From Bacteroidetes bacterium HGW-Bacteroidetes-10 (GTDB lineage Bacteria; Bacteroidota; Bacteroidia; Bacteroidales; UBA932): 64,000 nucleotides of DNA. The translations under genes and the position numbers were made by a program. The stretch is taken from NCBI GenBank assembly GCA_002842695.1, contig PHDT01000002.1:108449-172448 (forward strand). Reading direction: 5' to 3'. Below, in pieces: positions 45,662 to 55,555 of the stretch. The notes under the pieces are model-generated. The model was given only the letters and a program-made list of their open reading frames with translations, was not told the origin of the DNA and ran no database searches. The number at the start of each line of letters is the position of its first letter. Position 1 is the first letter of the stretch.

Positions 45662-45677
45662 ATAAATGTTATATTTG
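45647..45677 (+). promoter_or_regulatory. Promoter of the AAA/DUF4143 gene
   Basis: TTG (45647-45649), 20 bases, TATATTTG (45670-45677), 19 bases before the ATG at 45697. The -33 box is within the last tandem repeat. Confidence 0.65.
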
Positions 45678-45696
45678 CATAGAAATAATTATTGAT

Positions 45697-46827
45697 ATGG
45701 AGCCGGTTAAAAGATTGCTTGAAGAAAGAGTCCGTACTAAAATATTACCAAATAAGGCAGTCCTGATATTTGGTGCAAGAAGGGTTGGTAAAACTATATT
45801 ATTACGCCAGATTATTGACAAATTTGAAGGAAAGGTACTTTTGCTAAATGGTGAGGATTTAGATTCTGTTTCTATTCTTAATGAGAAGAGTATTTCAAAT
45901 TACAGTCATATACTGGATGGTGTAAATTTACTGGCTATTGATGAAGCACAAGCCATTCCGGATATTGGATCAAAACTAAAGCTGATTGTTGACGAAATAC
46001 CGGGTATCAGTGTTGTTGCTACCGGATCATCCTCTTTTGACCTTTTGAATAAGGCCGGGGAGCCACTGGTTGGCAGAAGTTCTTTATTTTATCTAACACC
46101 ATTCTCACAGCGGGAAATAGGGCAAGTTGAGAATGCGCTGGAAACAAGACAAAATCTGGAGTCCAGGCTTATTTACGGATCATATCCGGAGGTCGTGACA
46201 ATGTCAGGATATGATAATAAAGCACAGTATCTTGGGGATATTGTCAATGCCTATTTATTAAAGGATATTCTTTCTATAGACGGACTTAAAAATTCAGGAA
46301 AAATGAAAGATTTACTAAGGCTTATTGCTTTTCAGGTTGGGAATGAAGTTTCCTATGATGAACTGGGCAAACAACTTGGAATGAGTAAGAACACTGTTGA
46401 AAAATACCTTGACTTGTTATCAAAAGTATTTGTGGTTTTCAGGCTGGGCGGATTTTCAAGAAATTTAAGAAAAGAGGTCGTAAAAGCCGGTAAATGGTAT
46501 TTTTATGATAATGGGATAAGAAATGCAATTATTGGAAACTTTGGTCCTGTTTCAATCAGACAGGATGTTGGGTCACTCTGGGAAAATTATCTTATTAGTG
46601 AAAGAGTAAAGCAAAACTTAAATGAGAGGTTAAATAAGGAGTTTTATTTCTGGAGAACTTATGACGGACAAGAGATTGATCTGATTGAAGAATCTTCAGA
46701 TTCACTTACTGCTCTCGAGTTTAAATGGGGTGATAAGACTCCTGTTGTTCCTAAAGCATTTGGTATTGCTTATCCGGAGGCATCGTTTTCTGTTGTTAAC
46801 AGGGATAATTATCTTAGTTATTTGTAA
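45697..46827 (+). CDS. AAA ATPase with C-terminal DUF4143
   Basis: 376 residues. Walker A is FGARRVGKTILL (about 24-35), Walker B LLAIDEAQAIPD, and the sensor-type VVATGSSSFDLLNKAGEPLVGR follows. A winged-helix region (SYDELGKQLGMSKNTVEKYLDLLSKVFVVF) leads into DUF4143, with a PD-(D/E)XK-like EIDLIEESSDSLTALEFKWG near the end. Such proteins are common in Bacteroidetes islands and their role is unknown. The tandem repeats ahead of it suggest tight control. It overlaps the convergent DUF4180 gene by 10 bases. Confidence 0.85.
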   Translation: MEPVKRLLEERVRTKILPNKAVLIFGARRVGKTILLRQIIDKFEGKVLLLNGEDLDSVSILNEKSISNYSHILDGVNLLAIDEAQAIPDIGSKLKLIVDEIPGISVVATGSSSFDLLNKAGEPLVGRSSLFYLTPFSQREIGQVENALETRQNLESRLIYGSYPEVVTMSGYDNKAQYLGDIVNAYLLKDILSIDGLKNSGKMKDLLRLIAFQVGNEVSYDELGKQLGMSKNTVEKYLDLLSKVFVVFRLGGFSRNLRKEVVKAGKWYFYDNGIRNAIIGNFGPVSIRQDVGSLWENYLISERVKQNLNERLNKEFYFWRTYDGQEIDLIEESSDSLTALEFKWGDKTPVVPKAFGIAYPEASFSVVNRDNYLSYL

Positions 46828-47234
46828 AATCCATCAGCCAATATTTTAATCGCCTCTTCTCTTGTGGAGACAAAGCTGATAAACTTTCCTTTATTGCTTT
46901 CGAAGATGAAATCTCTGAGGCTGTTGCTGGTGTATTTTGAGAAATCGCCTACAATGGCCAGCGGGATTCTGTACTGGGCAAATTTCTGGAGGATTTCGCC
47001 TGCTATTCCGGTTTTAAGGTCAAAGAATTGGGGGGTGATGTTTTTCTCGTGGAGTATGATTTTGTCATACCCCTGGTAATAGAGATCTCCGAGGAGGGTT
47101 AATCCGTCTTCGGTGGTTTTCAGGATAATTTTATCTGAAGTTATTTCACCGATTTTTATGTTGTTGATGGAGTGGAGGGTGAGTTGCATGGTAGTGTTGG
47201 AATATATGTTAAAATCATTCTTTACATTTTTCAT
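46818..47234 (-). CDS. DUF4180 protein
   Basis: 138 residues. The core matches DUF4180: DGLTLLGDLYYQGYDKIILHEKNITPQFFDLKTGIAGEILQKFAQYRIPLAIVGDF shortened to its pieces LHEKNITPxFFDLxTGxAGExLQKF and IPLAIVGDFSKY. Unknown function, often adjacent to regulators. Its start may be the Met at residue 16 (MQLTLHSINNIKIGE), which begins the family core; the first 15 residues may be non-native. The listed start overlaps the HIRAN gene stop by 20 bases. Confidence 0.75.
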   Translation of the reverse strand: MKNVKNDFNIYSNTTMQLTLHSINNIKIGEITSDKIILKTTEDGLTLLGDLYYQGYDKIILHEKNITPQFFDLKTGIAGEILQKFAQYRIPLAIVGDFSKYTSNSLRDFIFESNKGKFISFVSTREEAIKILADGFYK

Positions 47235-47925
47235 GCAATTGTTTTGCTTTGATTAATCTGCTAAATAGGCTATCCTCTTCTTGATTATTTATATATGCAT
47301 ATTTAAAGTACCTTTCAAGAATTTCAATTTCTTTTTCGTAATGCTTTCCTTTTCTATAAATGATTGCCAATTGTTCATAATACCACGGCGGAACTCCCCA
47401 GTTCAATTCTATAGCCTCTTTCTCAACATCCTTAACGAGTTTTAGCAAAAGAATTTCTGCTTCTTCATATCTGCTTTCTGATTTAAGCTGTTTTACTCTA
47501 TCGATGTATTCATAATAACGCCCACCTTCTTCAGTTTTTGGAGGGTTGTAAAGATATTTTTCTCCTTTAGGTCCTAGTAACTGAAAATATATACACAAAT
47601 AGCCTTCATCGTCATTAAACGATCCTATCAATCTTGGTAATACTTTTTGAAAGTATCCTCGTTCAATAATTTTTTTTGAAATTTCTTTTGGAATATAACC
47701 CAGTGTTAGCCTTTTTACTCCAAATAATCCCTTAATGCAACCAATAATCTTAATCGCATTTTGGTCATGTTTATTTTCAGGCTCTCGTTCAAGCTCTAGC
47801 CATTTGTTTTTTGATGCCGAAAATGAATGCGCATTTGCTTTACAATAATTTATACCAGCGACTTCAAGCCTGTCGTCAAAGATTTGATAACCAGCAGGGA
47901 TTTCTTCAGGGATATTCTTAAACAT
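47215..47925 (-). CDS. HIRAN-domain protein
   Basis: 236 residues. The HIRAN domain (about 15-115) is recognised by LEVAGINYCKANAHSFSASKNKWLELEREPENKHDQNAIKI and LGYIPKEIS, that is EPxNxHDxNAIxV. HIRAN binds 3' ends or damaged DNA in known proteins. The C-terminal 100 residues are TPR-like helices (YEEAEILLLKLVKDVEKEAIEL). No helicase is fused, unlike eukaryotic HLTF. Its position next to an exonuclease with BRCT supports a DNA-processing role. Confidence 0.82.
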   Translation of the reverse strand: MFKNIPEEIPAGYQIFDDRLEVAGINYCKANAHSFSASKNKWLELEREPENKHDQNAIKIIGCIKGLFGVKRLTLGYIPKEISKKIIERGYFQKVLPRLIGSFNDDEGYLCIYFQLLGPKGEKYLYNPPKTEEGGRYYEYIDRVKQLKSESRYEEAEILLLKLVKDVEKEAIELNWGVPPWYYEQLAIIYRKGKHYEKEIEILERYFKYAYINNQEEDSLFSRLIKAKQLHEKCKE

Positions 47926-47968
47926 GGTAATATTTTTTTAAGTTGGTTTAGCTATTTACTTTTATCTA

Positions 47969-48799
47969 TCAAGCTATAAATGTGAGAAAATCATCTTCAT
48001 TGAGAATGATAATATTTGATCCCGAGGCATTGTATTCTTCAATCTTCTTGAGCTTTGATGGTCCTGCACCATGGCCTACAATTACGAAATCGGTTCGTTT
48101 GCTTATCCCTGTGTCTATATCTGCTCCTTTTGCTTTTACAAATTTGGCAGCGTCGTCCCTGGTGATTTTGTCAAGGACGCCGGTGAAGACGATTTTCTTA
48201 TTGTAGAATGGATGATTTTTGTCTTCGCAATCCAGGTCGGGCTGAAGTAAGTCTCCTTTGATTCTTTCGTGACCGGCAAAGTTGCTTTCGGCCTTTCTGA
48301 TTTTTATTAGTTTGTGATTTGGTTTTATTCCGCTCTTTAGTTTGATGTATGCTTCTGCGCATGCCTGTGCGTCGGATAGAGCGTTATGGTGGTTTTCAAG
48401 GCCGATTTCCAGTGCGTCGCAGAGTTCGGTTAGTTTCAGGTTGGTTAGGTTGTAGGTGCAGTGGTAGTTGAATTCAGGGGTGTGTATGTTGTAGTGTGTT
48501 AATGCTGCTTTTAGGGATGAGATGTCAAAGCTTGCATTGTGAGCTACCAGGGTGTATTTTGTTAGATCTTCTTTTATGGTTTCCCAGATTTCATGGAAAT
48601 ATGGTTTGTCCTTTGTCATCAGTGCGTGGATGCCGTGAATGCAGCTGTTGCGTGCGGAGTACTCGTTTTGTGGTGGCTGGATGAGGATTGAGTGTTTGCT
48701 TACGATTGTGCTGTTTTGGACCTTTACTATCCCAATCTGACATATGGATGCCGGATTTGGGGTGGCGGTTTCAATGTCGATGGCGATGAAGGTGAGCAT
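47969..48799 (-). CDS. DnaQ-type 3'-5' exonuclease fused to a BRCT domain
   Basis: 276 residues. The exonuclease half has DEDDh residues: FIAIDIETATPN (Asp-x-Glu), VAHNASFDISSL (Asp) and HNALSDAQACAEAY (Asp with His four before it). The BRCT half (about 190-276) reads FYNKKIVFTGVLDKITRDDAAKFVKAKGADIDTGISKRTDFVIVG. A nuclease guided by a BRCT fold resembles polymerase III epsilon-like proteins with BRCT in Gram-positive DNA repair. An AT-rich gap of 391 bases follows to the next plus-strand gene; I see no gene or clear promoter there. Confidence 0.87.
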   Translation of the reverse strand: MLTFIAIDIETATPNPASICQIGIVKVQNSTIVSKHSILIQPPQNEYSARNSCIHGIHALMTKDKPYFHEIWETIKEDLTKYTLVAHNASFDISSLKAALTHYNIHTPEFNYHCTYNLTNLKLTELCDALEIGLENHHNALSDAQACAEAYIKLKSGIKPNHKLIKIRKAESNFAGHERIKGDLLQPDLDCEDKNHPFYNKKIVFTGVLDKITRDDAAKFVKAKGADIDTGISKRTDFVIVGHGAGPSKLKKIEEYNASGSNIIILNEDDFLTFIA

Positions 48800-49190
48800 G
48801 GGGGTGAAGCTTTAAAGTTTTATAAGTAACAGAATGATGTTAATGTCTTAAAGATAGGGATTTTAATAATTCACAACAACAAGTTAATACTTAAAATTCT
48901 GAAAACTAATAAGGGCTTAGTATTCGGGATATTTTTAACTTTTTTTTTGGAAATGTTTAAATTGATTAATTATTCTGATTTCGATTATTAAATAATCGAT
49001 AAAATCTTTGAAATGAACATTATCTGATTATTTATTTCTGAAGATTTTATATCTTTAATGGTGTTTTAAATTTGATTTATAGTTAATTTTTACTCAACTC
49101 AAGGGATTAGACATTGAATTTTGATAATTGAGCATTTAGATTAAAGAATTCATGAAAATATCATTCATAATATTCTAATATTTTTATATA

Positions 49191-49709
49191 ATGGACAGTT
49201 TACATTTAAAATTTAAAGAAATACCCATTGATGGCGATATTGATGACTTTATCAATAAGATGGAACAAAATGGGTTTAGTAAAAAATCGCAATTTGATTG
49301 TGGTCATATTATGACTGGACGGTTTGCAAATAGAAATTGTGAAGCTTACGTTTTTTATACATTAAAGACAAAAAGAGTTTGTAGGCTTTGTATTTACGCA
49401 CCTGAACAAAATTCATGGTTTTCTCTAAAGAGTGATTATGAAGATTTAAAAAAGCAGTTTCAAATAAAATATGGTAAGCCATCTAGTGAATATAGCTTTT
49501 TTGTCGAACCATATTTTGAAGGAGATGGTTATGAGTTACAAGCCCTTAGTTCTGAAAAGTGTTTTTATTCTTCATATTGGGATAAACCTGAAGGTATTAT
49601 TTCTGTAAGTATAAGCCAGTTTTCCCAGCTATGTTTTTCGTATGATGACCATTTAAATGTGGAACTAGACAATAAAGAAAAACAAGCCAATATATTAGAC
49701 GAAATTTAA
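49191..49709 (+). CDS. Hypothetical protein upstream of the giant helicase gene
   Basis: 172 residues, no signal peptide; not recognised. It has five Cys/aromatic-rich strands (CEAYVFYTLKTKRVCRLCIYAPEQNSW) and a helix near SLKSDYEDLKKQFQIKYGKPSSEY, resembling a small phage-type or sensing domain. It ends 23 bases before the helicase gene and is presumably co-transcribed, so it may be an accessory subunit. Low GC and AT-rich codon use match the island. Confidence 0.55.
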   Translation: MDSLHLKFKEIPIDGDIDDFINKMEQNGFSKKSQFDCGHIMTGRFANRNCEAYVFYTLKTKRVCRLCIYAPEQNSWFSLKSDYEDLKKQFQIKYGKPSSEYSFFVEPYFEGDGYELQALSSEKCFYSSYWDKPEGIISVSISQFSQLCFSYDDHLNVELDNKEKQANILDEI

Positions 49710-49732
49710 AGGTACCTAATACAAATAGTTTT

Positions 49733-52700
49733 ATGATTAAGCTTAATCTCATTTACAGTCCGGCTGTGAATTTTGCAATGCAGCAAAACCATGTTCCAAT
49801 CATCAGAAAAGTTGTACTTGTAAATGATGAGGATGAAATTATTGAAGATGTAAGAATTAGAATTTCAATAACACCAGAAATATCTGATGAATTTGAAAAA
49901 TTTCTAGATCAGATTCCTCCAAAGTCTACAATTGAAGTAAAGGATCTGAAACTTGAAATTTCTCCAAAGTATTTATCAGAATTAACTGAAAAGATAAGTG
50001 GTGAGATATTAATCTCAGTTTATACCGGTGAAATTTTAATGTTAACGGAGAAGTATCCTGTTGACATTCTTCCTTTTAATCAGTGGGCTGGAGTTTCCGT
50101 GTTACCCGAAATGATTTCTGCATTTGTTACACCTAACTATCCATCAATTTCTTCAATAATTCACAGAGCATCACAATTTCTTGAAAAATGGACGGGAAGC
50201 CCCTCCTTAGATGAGTATCAGAGCCGCAATCCAGACAGGGTGAAGAAACAGATGGCTGCAATCTATGAAGCCATAGCTGAACTTAATATTGTCTACTGCG
50301 CACCTCCGGCAAGTTATGAGTCAACAGGTCAACGGATAAGAATGTGTGATACTATTTTGACAGCCAAAATAGGAACATGTATTGATATGGCACTTCTTTA
50401 CGCTTCTTGTCTTGATGCGGTCGGAATTAACTCGTTAATTATTGTTATCAAAGGGCATGCATTTGCAGGTGCTTGGCTGATTAATGATACTTTCTCTGAT
50501 AGCGTAAATGATGATATATCATTATTAACAAAAAGAATTGCCAGTGGAATAAATGAAATTGCAGTTGTAGAAACAACATGCATGAATTCCGGTAAAAATG
50601 TTGAATTTGATTTAGCGGTTTCTGCAGCCGAAGATCATTTAAACGACTCTTCCAAATTTGTATTATTTGTTGATATTAAAAGATGCCGCTTTGCATCTAT
50701 TAGGCCACTACCACTCAGAATTGCAGATAATGATGGTATCAAGATAATTGAATCAGACCCTGTTGTTCGTAACAACAATTCTCCAGATGCTATTGCTGTA
50801 GATTCAAGAATTATAAATACTAATAAAATCGATGTCACAAAGCAAAGGCTCTGGGAAAGAAAATTACTTGATTTATCTCTTAGAAATAATTTACTGAACA
50901 TACGTTTAACTAAAAGTACACTTCAGCTAATTTCAATCAATATAAACTTACTTGAAGATGCTTTAGCAGACGGGCACGAATTTGCCGTATTACCAAAACC
51001 TATTGACTGGGACAATGATATGATGGATGCCGGCATTTATCAGGCAATTAATCAGACAGATCCAATATTAGATTTGGTTAAGCAAGAACTAACACAAAAA
51101 CGATTAAGATCATATCTTAGTGAAAATGAATTAAGTCAGTCTTTAACCGGACTTTACAGAAGCTCTCGTTCTTCTATGGAAGAGAATGGAGCAAATACAC
51201 TTTATTTAGCATTGGGACTACTTAAATGGTATGAAACTCCAAATAGTGAACGTCCGAGATATGCCCCAATTCTCTTGCTGCCGGTTGAAATAGTGCGTAA
51301 ATCTGCAGCAAAGGGCTATGTAATTCGTTCCAGAGAAGAGGAGGTGATGATGAACATCACTTTACTGGAAATGCTCAGACAAGATTTTGGAATAAATATT
51401 GGCGGGCTGGAGATTTTGCCAAAAGATGATAGTGGTGTCGATGTAAAGCTTGTATTTAACACTATCAGAAAGGGCATAATGAACCAGAGAGGATGGAATG
51501 TAGAAGAACAAGCAATACTTGGAATTTTCTCATTCAGTAAATTCATTATGTGGAATGATATTCACAATAATGCCGACAAATTATGCAAAAATAAGATTGT
51601 TAAAAGCTTAATTTCTGGTGTCATTGAGTGGAATACCGGAGATGACATTGATTTTAATCTTGATAAAGATTTCAAGCCGGCAGATATTGCACTTCCAATA
51701 AGTGCAGACTCTTTCCAAATGGAGGCTGTATGTAATGCAAGGACAGGAAACAGCTTTATTTTACATGGTCCTCCGGGTACAGGAAAGTCCCAGACAATAA
51801 CAAATATTATTGCAGATGCACTTTACAACGGGAAAAAGGTGCTTTTTGTGGCAGAAAAGATGGCAGCATTATCTGTTGTCCAGAAACGACTGTCAGACAT
51901 CGGCATTGCTCCATTCTGTCTTGAACTTCATTCTAACAAGTCAAAGAAGTCTGCAGTACTTGAGCAATTAAAAGCGACAACAGAGGTACTAAAAAAATCA
52001 TCTCCTGAGAATTTTGCTTCCGAATCTGAGAGGTTACATAAAATCCGCGAAGAGTTAAGTAACTATGTTGAGATCTTGCATATGAAATTACCATCAGGTA
52101 TTTCTTTGTATGATGCTCTATATTTCTATTACAATGTATCTGATATTAACTCAGAATTTGAATTTCCAAATTCTGTTGCAAAAGAGATTGACTCAATAAA
52201 ATTAAGTAATTGGAGAGATTTAACTGAACAGATGCAAGTTATATCAGAACAGTGCGGCTCAATTTCAAAGCACCCTCTTAAGGAACTTACACTGCAGAAT
52301 TTTACTCAGACACTCAAATCAGATCTCAAAGATATTCTCAATAAGCAAATAGAGTTGTCTCGTTTGTTAGAAAAATCAACAGATGAAATCGTATGCCTGT
52401 TTGGTGGAGATTTTAATTGTAATTCTAAAAAATCATTTAATCTGTTACTTGAACTCTCTCAACTTCTTATTGATATTAAACATTTTGCAACACCTTTGTT
52501 GAAATCAAATAATTTTGAAGAGGAGATATTCAAAATAAAAGAAACAGTTCCTCACGGAATTGAGAGAGACAGGATTAAAAATGATATAACGTCAAATTTC
52601 TCTAAATCTATTCTAGAGATTGACGCCGACAGGATACTTATTAACTGGAACGTTTCATTGAATAAGTGGTTTTTGCCCAAGTTAATTTCACAGAATAAAA

Positions 52701-55492
52701 TTGTTAAAGAGCTTAAAGCATATTCTCTGAACGGAAAAATTTCCAAGAATATAATTGCTGATACCCTTTTGTCTGTTATTAAGTATCAGCAAGAAAAACA
52801 GCTCATTGAGGGTAAAACTGAGTATTATAATCAGATCTTTGGCTCAAGTTGGGAAAAATGGGATATTGTGGAGGCTTGCTGCAATAATGCATCTTTAGTC
52901 AGAGAAAAGATAATGTTGCTGAGTGGGGAAATCCACATTGGGAAGATTGTTTGTGACAAACTGGCTTTTAATTTATCAAATGGCATTAGTACATTCAAAT
53001 CATTAAATGAAGAGAAGTTAATAAGATATATCAATACCTACACAGAAATTAGTGAGATTAATGAGTTAGTATCTTCCAAGTATGCATTAGTTTTTTCAAA
53101 TGAAAATTGGCTGGAACAAAATTTGGAATTAACTGAAAGATTGTTTGATAATATTGATTTACTGAAAGACTGGTGTAACTGGAACAGGTTAAGAAATGAA
53201 GCAAATGAATGTGGACTCAGACAATTTGCAGATTATATTTCATTAAAAGATATCAGTCAGATATCCAGTGCATTTGATAAAGCAATATATAAGTCAATAA
53301 TCAATTATTCAGTAGAATCCAATCCTGTTTTAGCAAGTTTCAATGGGAAGCTATTTGAGGATAAAATTAGAAAATTCAAAGAGTTAACCAGTAATTTTGA
53401 GAAAATTACAAGAGAAGAGTTATTTGCAAAATTGGCTGCAAATATTCCATCTTTTGTAAAAGAGGCATCACAAAGTTCAGAAGTGGGTATACTTCAGAGG
53501 AACATCAGAAATAATGGTCGTGGAATGTCTATTCGTAAGCTTTTCGATACGATTCCTACTTTATTGCTAAGAATAAATCCTTGTATGCTCATGAGTCCAA
53601 TGTCTGTTGCTCAATACATTGATACAGATAATTTGAAGTTTGATTTAGTAATCTTTGATGAGGCATCACAAATGCCAACTTGTGAGGCGGTTGGTGCAAT
53701 TGCAAGAGGAGACAGCTTAATTGTTGTTGGCGACCCAAAACAAATGCCTCCAACAAGTTTCTTTTCTACGAACACAATTGATGAAGAAAACCTTGATAAG
53801 GAAGATCTTGAAAGCATATTAGATGATTGTTTAGCTCTTTCTATGCCTTCAAAACATTTGTTATGGCACTACCGAAGCAAGCATGAGAGCTTGATTGCCT
53901 TTAGTAATTCTCAATATTATGATAATAAACTGTTGACTTTCCCTTCTCCGGATGATATTAAGAGTAAGGTTACATACAAGTCTATTGGAGGATTTTATGA
54001 TAAGGGTAAAAGCCGTCAAAACAGGGCAGAGGCAGATGCGATAGTTAATGAGATATTAAAGCGCTTAGCTGATTCAGAATTATCAAAACGAAGCATGGGA
54101 GTAGTTACTTTCAGCTCTGTACAGCAAACATTAATTGAAGATTTGTTAAATGAGGCTTTTGTGAAAAATCCTAAGCTTGAAACTATTGCATTGGACACAG
54201 CAGAACCATTGTTTATTAAGAATCTTGAAAACGTCCAGGGGGATGAACGAGATGTAATTCTCTTTTCAGTTGGATATGGTCCAGATAAAGATGGCAGGGT
54301 AAGTTTAAATTTTGGACCACTTAACAGAGAGGGTGGCTGGCGAAGACTGAATGTTGCAGTATCCCGTGCAAGATATGAAATGAAGGTGTTTTCAACACTT
54401 CGTTCTGATCAAATCGACTTGGCCAGAACTTCTGCAGAAGGTGTTGCCGGATTAAAGGCATTTCTTGAGTATGCAGAAAAGGGTAAGAATGTTGTTGCAG
54501 TCTCTTCTCAAGGTATTAAGACTAAGAATAAGTCACTTGTTGATGTTATTGCAAATAGAATAAGGGAGAACAATTATGAAGTTCATACTAATATTGGATG
54601 TTCAGGATACAGAGTTGATATTGGTATTGTGAATCCTGAAAATATATCTGAATATATTCTCGGAATTCTTTGTGATGGAGCAAATTATAAAGCTGCTAAA
54701 ACAGTCAGGGATAGAGAAGTTATTCAGCAAGATGTTTTGAAACTTTTAGGATGGAAAATTCATCGCGTATGGACTATGGATTGGCTGGAAAATGAGGACA
54801 AAGTAATTAGTGATATTATTAGTGCGATTAAGACGACTCCTGTAAGTCATGAAAAGGTGGTTGAGAAGGTCGTTGAGCCAATATTGGAGTCTGAGCATGT
54901 GGTAAAAAATGGTTTTGTTCCGGGGAATCTGGTTGAGGATACAAAGAAGTACGTGACTGACTATAAAGTCACTCCTTTGAAATTCTCTGGTGTAATAGCT
55001 GAAGAATTTACTTTGCCTAATTGGGAGGGGCTAATAATGAGGCAAATTACAGAAGTAATGGATTGTGAAGCTCCAATAAGCAGAGATCAATTGTGTAAAA
55101 GGGTGTTGTCAATGTGGGGTATTTCCAGAGTTGGGAGTCGTATTGATTATCATTTCAGCAGATTATTTTCGAGAATGAACCTTAAGTCTACCGGTGAAGG
55201 TATTGTGCGTTACTATTGGAGAGAGGATCAGGATCCAGAAACACATCTCAATTACAGGGTGTTTATTGCTAATGCTGCTGATATTTCTCCTGAAGAGATT
55301 AGTGTTGCGGTTAAGGAGGTTCTGGAGTCGCAGATTAGTCTTTCAGTTGATGATTTAGTTAGGGAGACTGCTAAATTGTTTGGGTTTAGTAGATTGGGAA
55401 GTGTTGTTGAACCTGCAATGAGAAGAGGGATTGTGAAGGCGATTCAGAGGGGTTTTGCAAAGGAGGAGAATGGGAGGGTGATGGTGAGGTGA
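49733..55492 (+). CDS. Giant SF1 helicase with transglutaminase-like N-terminus and Vsr-like nuclease, probable defence protein
   Basis: 1,919 residues. After a beta-rich N-terminus comes a transglutaminase-like region (Cys in KIGTCIDMALLY, His in KGHAFAGAW, about residues 215-245). DUF4011 begins near residue 367 (KQRLWERKLLDLSLRNNLLN). The SF1 helicase (COG1112 type) has Walker A GPPGTGKS at 679-686, Walker B FDEASQMP near 1308 and GDPKQMPP. A Vsr-like nuclease lies at about 1600-1700 (YRVDIGIV, LCDGANY). DUF3320 ends the chain. This is the architecture of single-gene helicase-Vsr anti-phage proteins (I recall it as the hhe class). Self and foreign DNA distinction is not readable from sequence. 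Confidence 0.85.
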   Translation: MIKLNLIYSPAVNFAMQQNHVPIIRKVVLVNDEDEIIEDVRIRISITPEISDEFEKFLDQIPPKSTIEVKDLKLEISPKYLSELTEKISGEILISVYTGEILMLTEKYPVDILPFNQWAGVSVLPEMISAFVTPNYPSISSIIHRASQFLEKWTGSPSLDEYQSRNPDRVKKQMAAIYEAIAELNIVYCAPPASYESTGQRIRMCDTILTAKIGTCIDMALLYASCLDAVGINSLIIVIKGHAFAGAWLINDTFSDSVNDDISLLTKRIASGINEIAVVETTCMNSGKNVEFDLAVSAAEDHLNDSSKFVLFVDIKRCRFASIRPLPLRIADNDGIKIIESDPVVRNNNSPDAIAVDSRIINTNKIDVTKQRLWERKLLDLSLRNNLLNIRLTKSTLQLISININLLEDALADGHEFAVLPKPIDWDNDMMDAGIYQAINQTDPILDLVKQELTQKRLRSYLSENELSQSLTGLYRSSRSSMEENGANTLYLALGLLKWYETPNSERPRYAPILLLPVEIVRKSAAKGYVIRSREEEVMMNITLLEMLRQDFGINIGGLEILPKDDSGVDVKLVFNTIRKGIMNQRGWNVEEQAILGIFSFSKFIMWNDIHNNADKLCKNKIVKSLISGVIEWNTGDDIDFNLDKDFKPADIALPISADSFQMEAVCNARTGNSFILHGPPGTGKSQTITNIIADALYNGKKVLFVAEKMAALSVVQKRLSDIGIAPFCLELHSNKSKKSAVLEQLKATTEVLKKSSPENFASESERLHKIREELSNYVEILHMKLPSGISLYDALYFYYNVSDINSEFEFPNSVAKEIDSIKLSNWRDLTEQMQVISEQCGSISKHPLKELTLQNFTQTLKSDLKDILNKQIELSRLLEKSTDEIVCLFGGDFNCNSKKSFNLLLELSQLLIDIKHFATPLLKSNNFEEEIFKIKETVPHGIERDRIKNDITSNFSKSILEIDADRILINWNVSLNKWFLPKLISQNKIVKELKAYSLNGKISKNIIADTLLSVIKYQQEKQLIEGKTEYYNQIFGSSWEKWDIVEACCNNASLVREKIMLLSGEIHIGKIVCDKLAFNLSNGISTFKSLNEEKLIRYINTYTEISEINELVSSKYALVFSNENWLEQNLELTERLFDNIDLLKDWCNWNRLRNEANECGLRQFADYISLKDISQISSAFDKAIYKSIINYSVESNPVLASFNGKLFEDKIRKFKELTSNFEKITREELFAKLAANIPSFVKEASQSSEVGILQRNIRNNGRGMSIRKLFDTIPTLLLRINPCMLMSPMSVAQYIDTDNLKFDLVIFDEASQMPTCEAVGAIARGDSLIVVGDPKQMPPTSFFSTNTIDEENLDKEDLESILDDCLALSMPSKHLLWHYRSKHESLIAFSNSQYYDNKLLTFPSPDDIKSKVTYKSIGGFYDKGKSRQNRAEADAIVNEILKRLADSELSKRSMGVVTFSSVQQTLIEDLLNEAFVKNPKLETIALDTAEPLFIKNLENVQGDERDVILFSVGYGPDKDGRVSLNFGPLNREGGWRRLNVAVSRARYEMKVFSTLRSDQIDLARTSAEGVAGLKAFLEYAEKGKNVVAVSSQGIKTKNKSLVDVIANRIRENNYEVHTNIGCSGYRVDIGIVNPENISEYILGILCDGANYKAAKTVRDREVIQQDVLKLLGWKIHRVWTMDWLENEDKVISDIISAIKTTPVSHEKVVEKVVEPILESEHVVKNGFVPGNLVEDTKKYVTDYKVTPLKFSGVIAEEFTLPNWEGLIMRQITEVMDCEAPISRDQLCKRVLSMWGISRVGSRIDYHFSRLFSRMNLKSTGEGIVRYYWREDQDPETHLNYRVFIANAADISPEEISVAVKEVLESQISLSVDDLVRETAKLFGFSRLGSVVEPAMRRGIVKAIQRGFAKEENGRVMVR

Positions 55493-55555
55493 TATACTAA
55501 GATTAAAGTTAAATATTGTAGCAGATGTTGCGTTTGCTGTACATAGCAACTTTAC

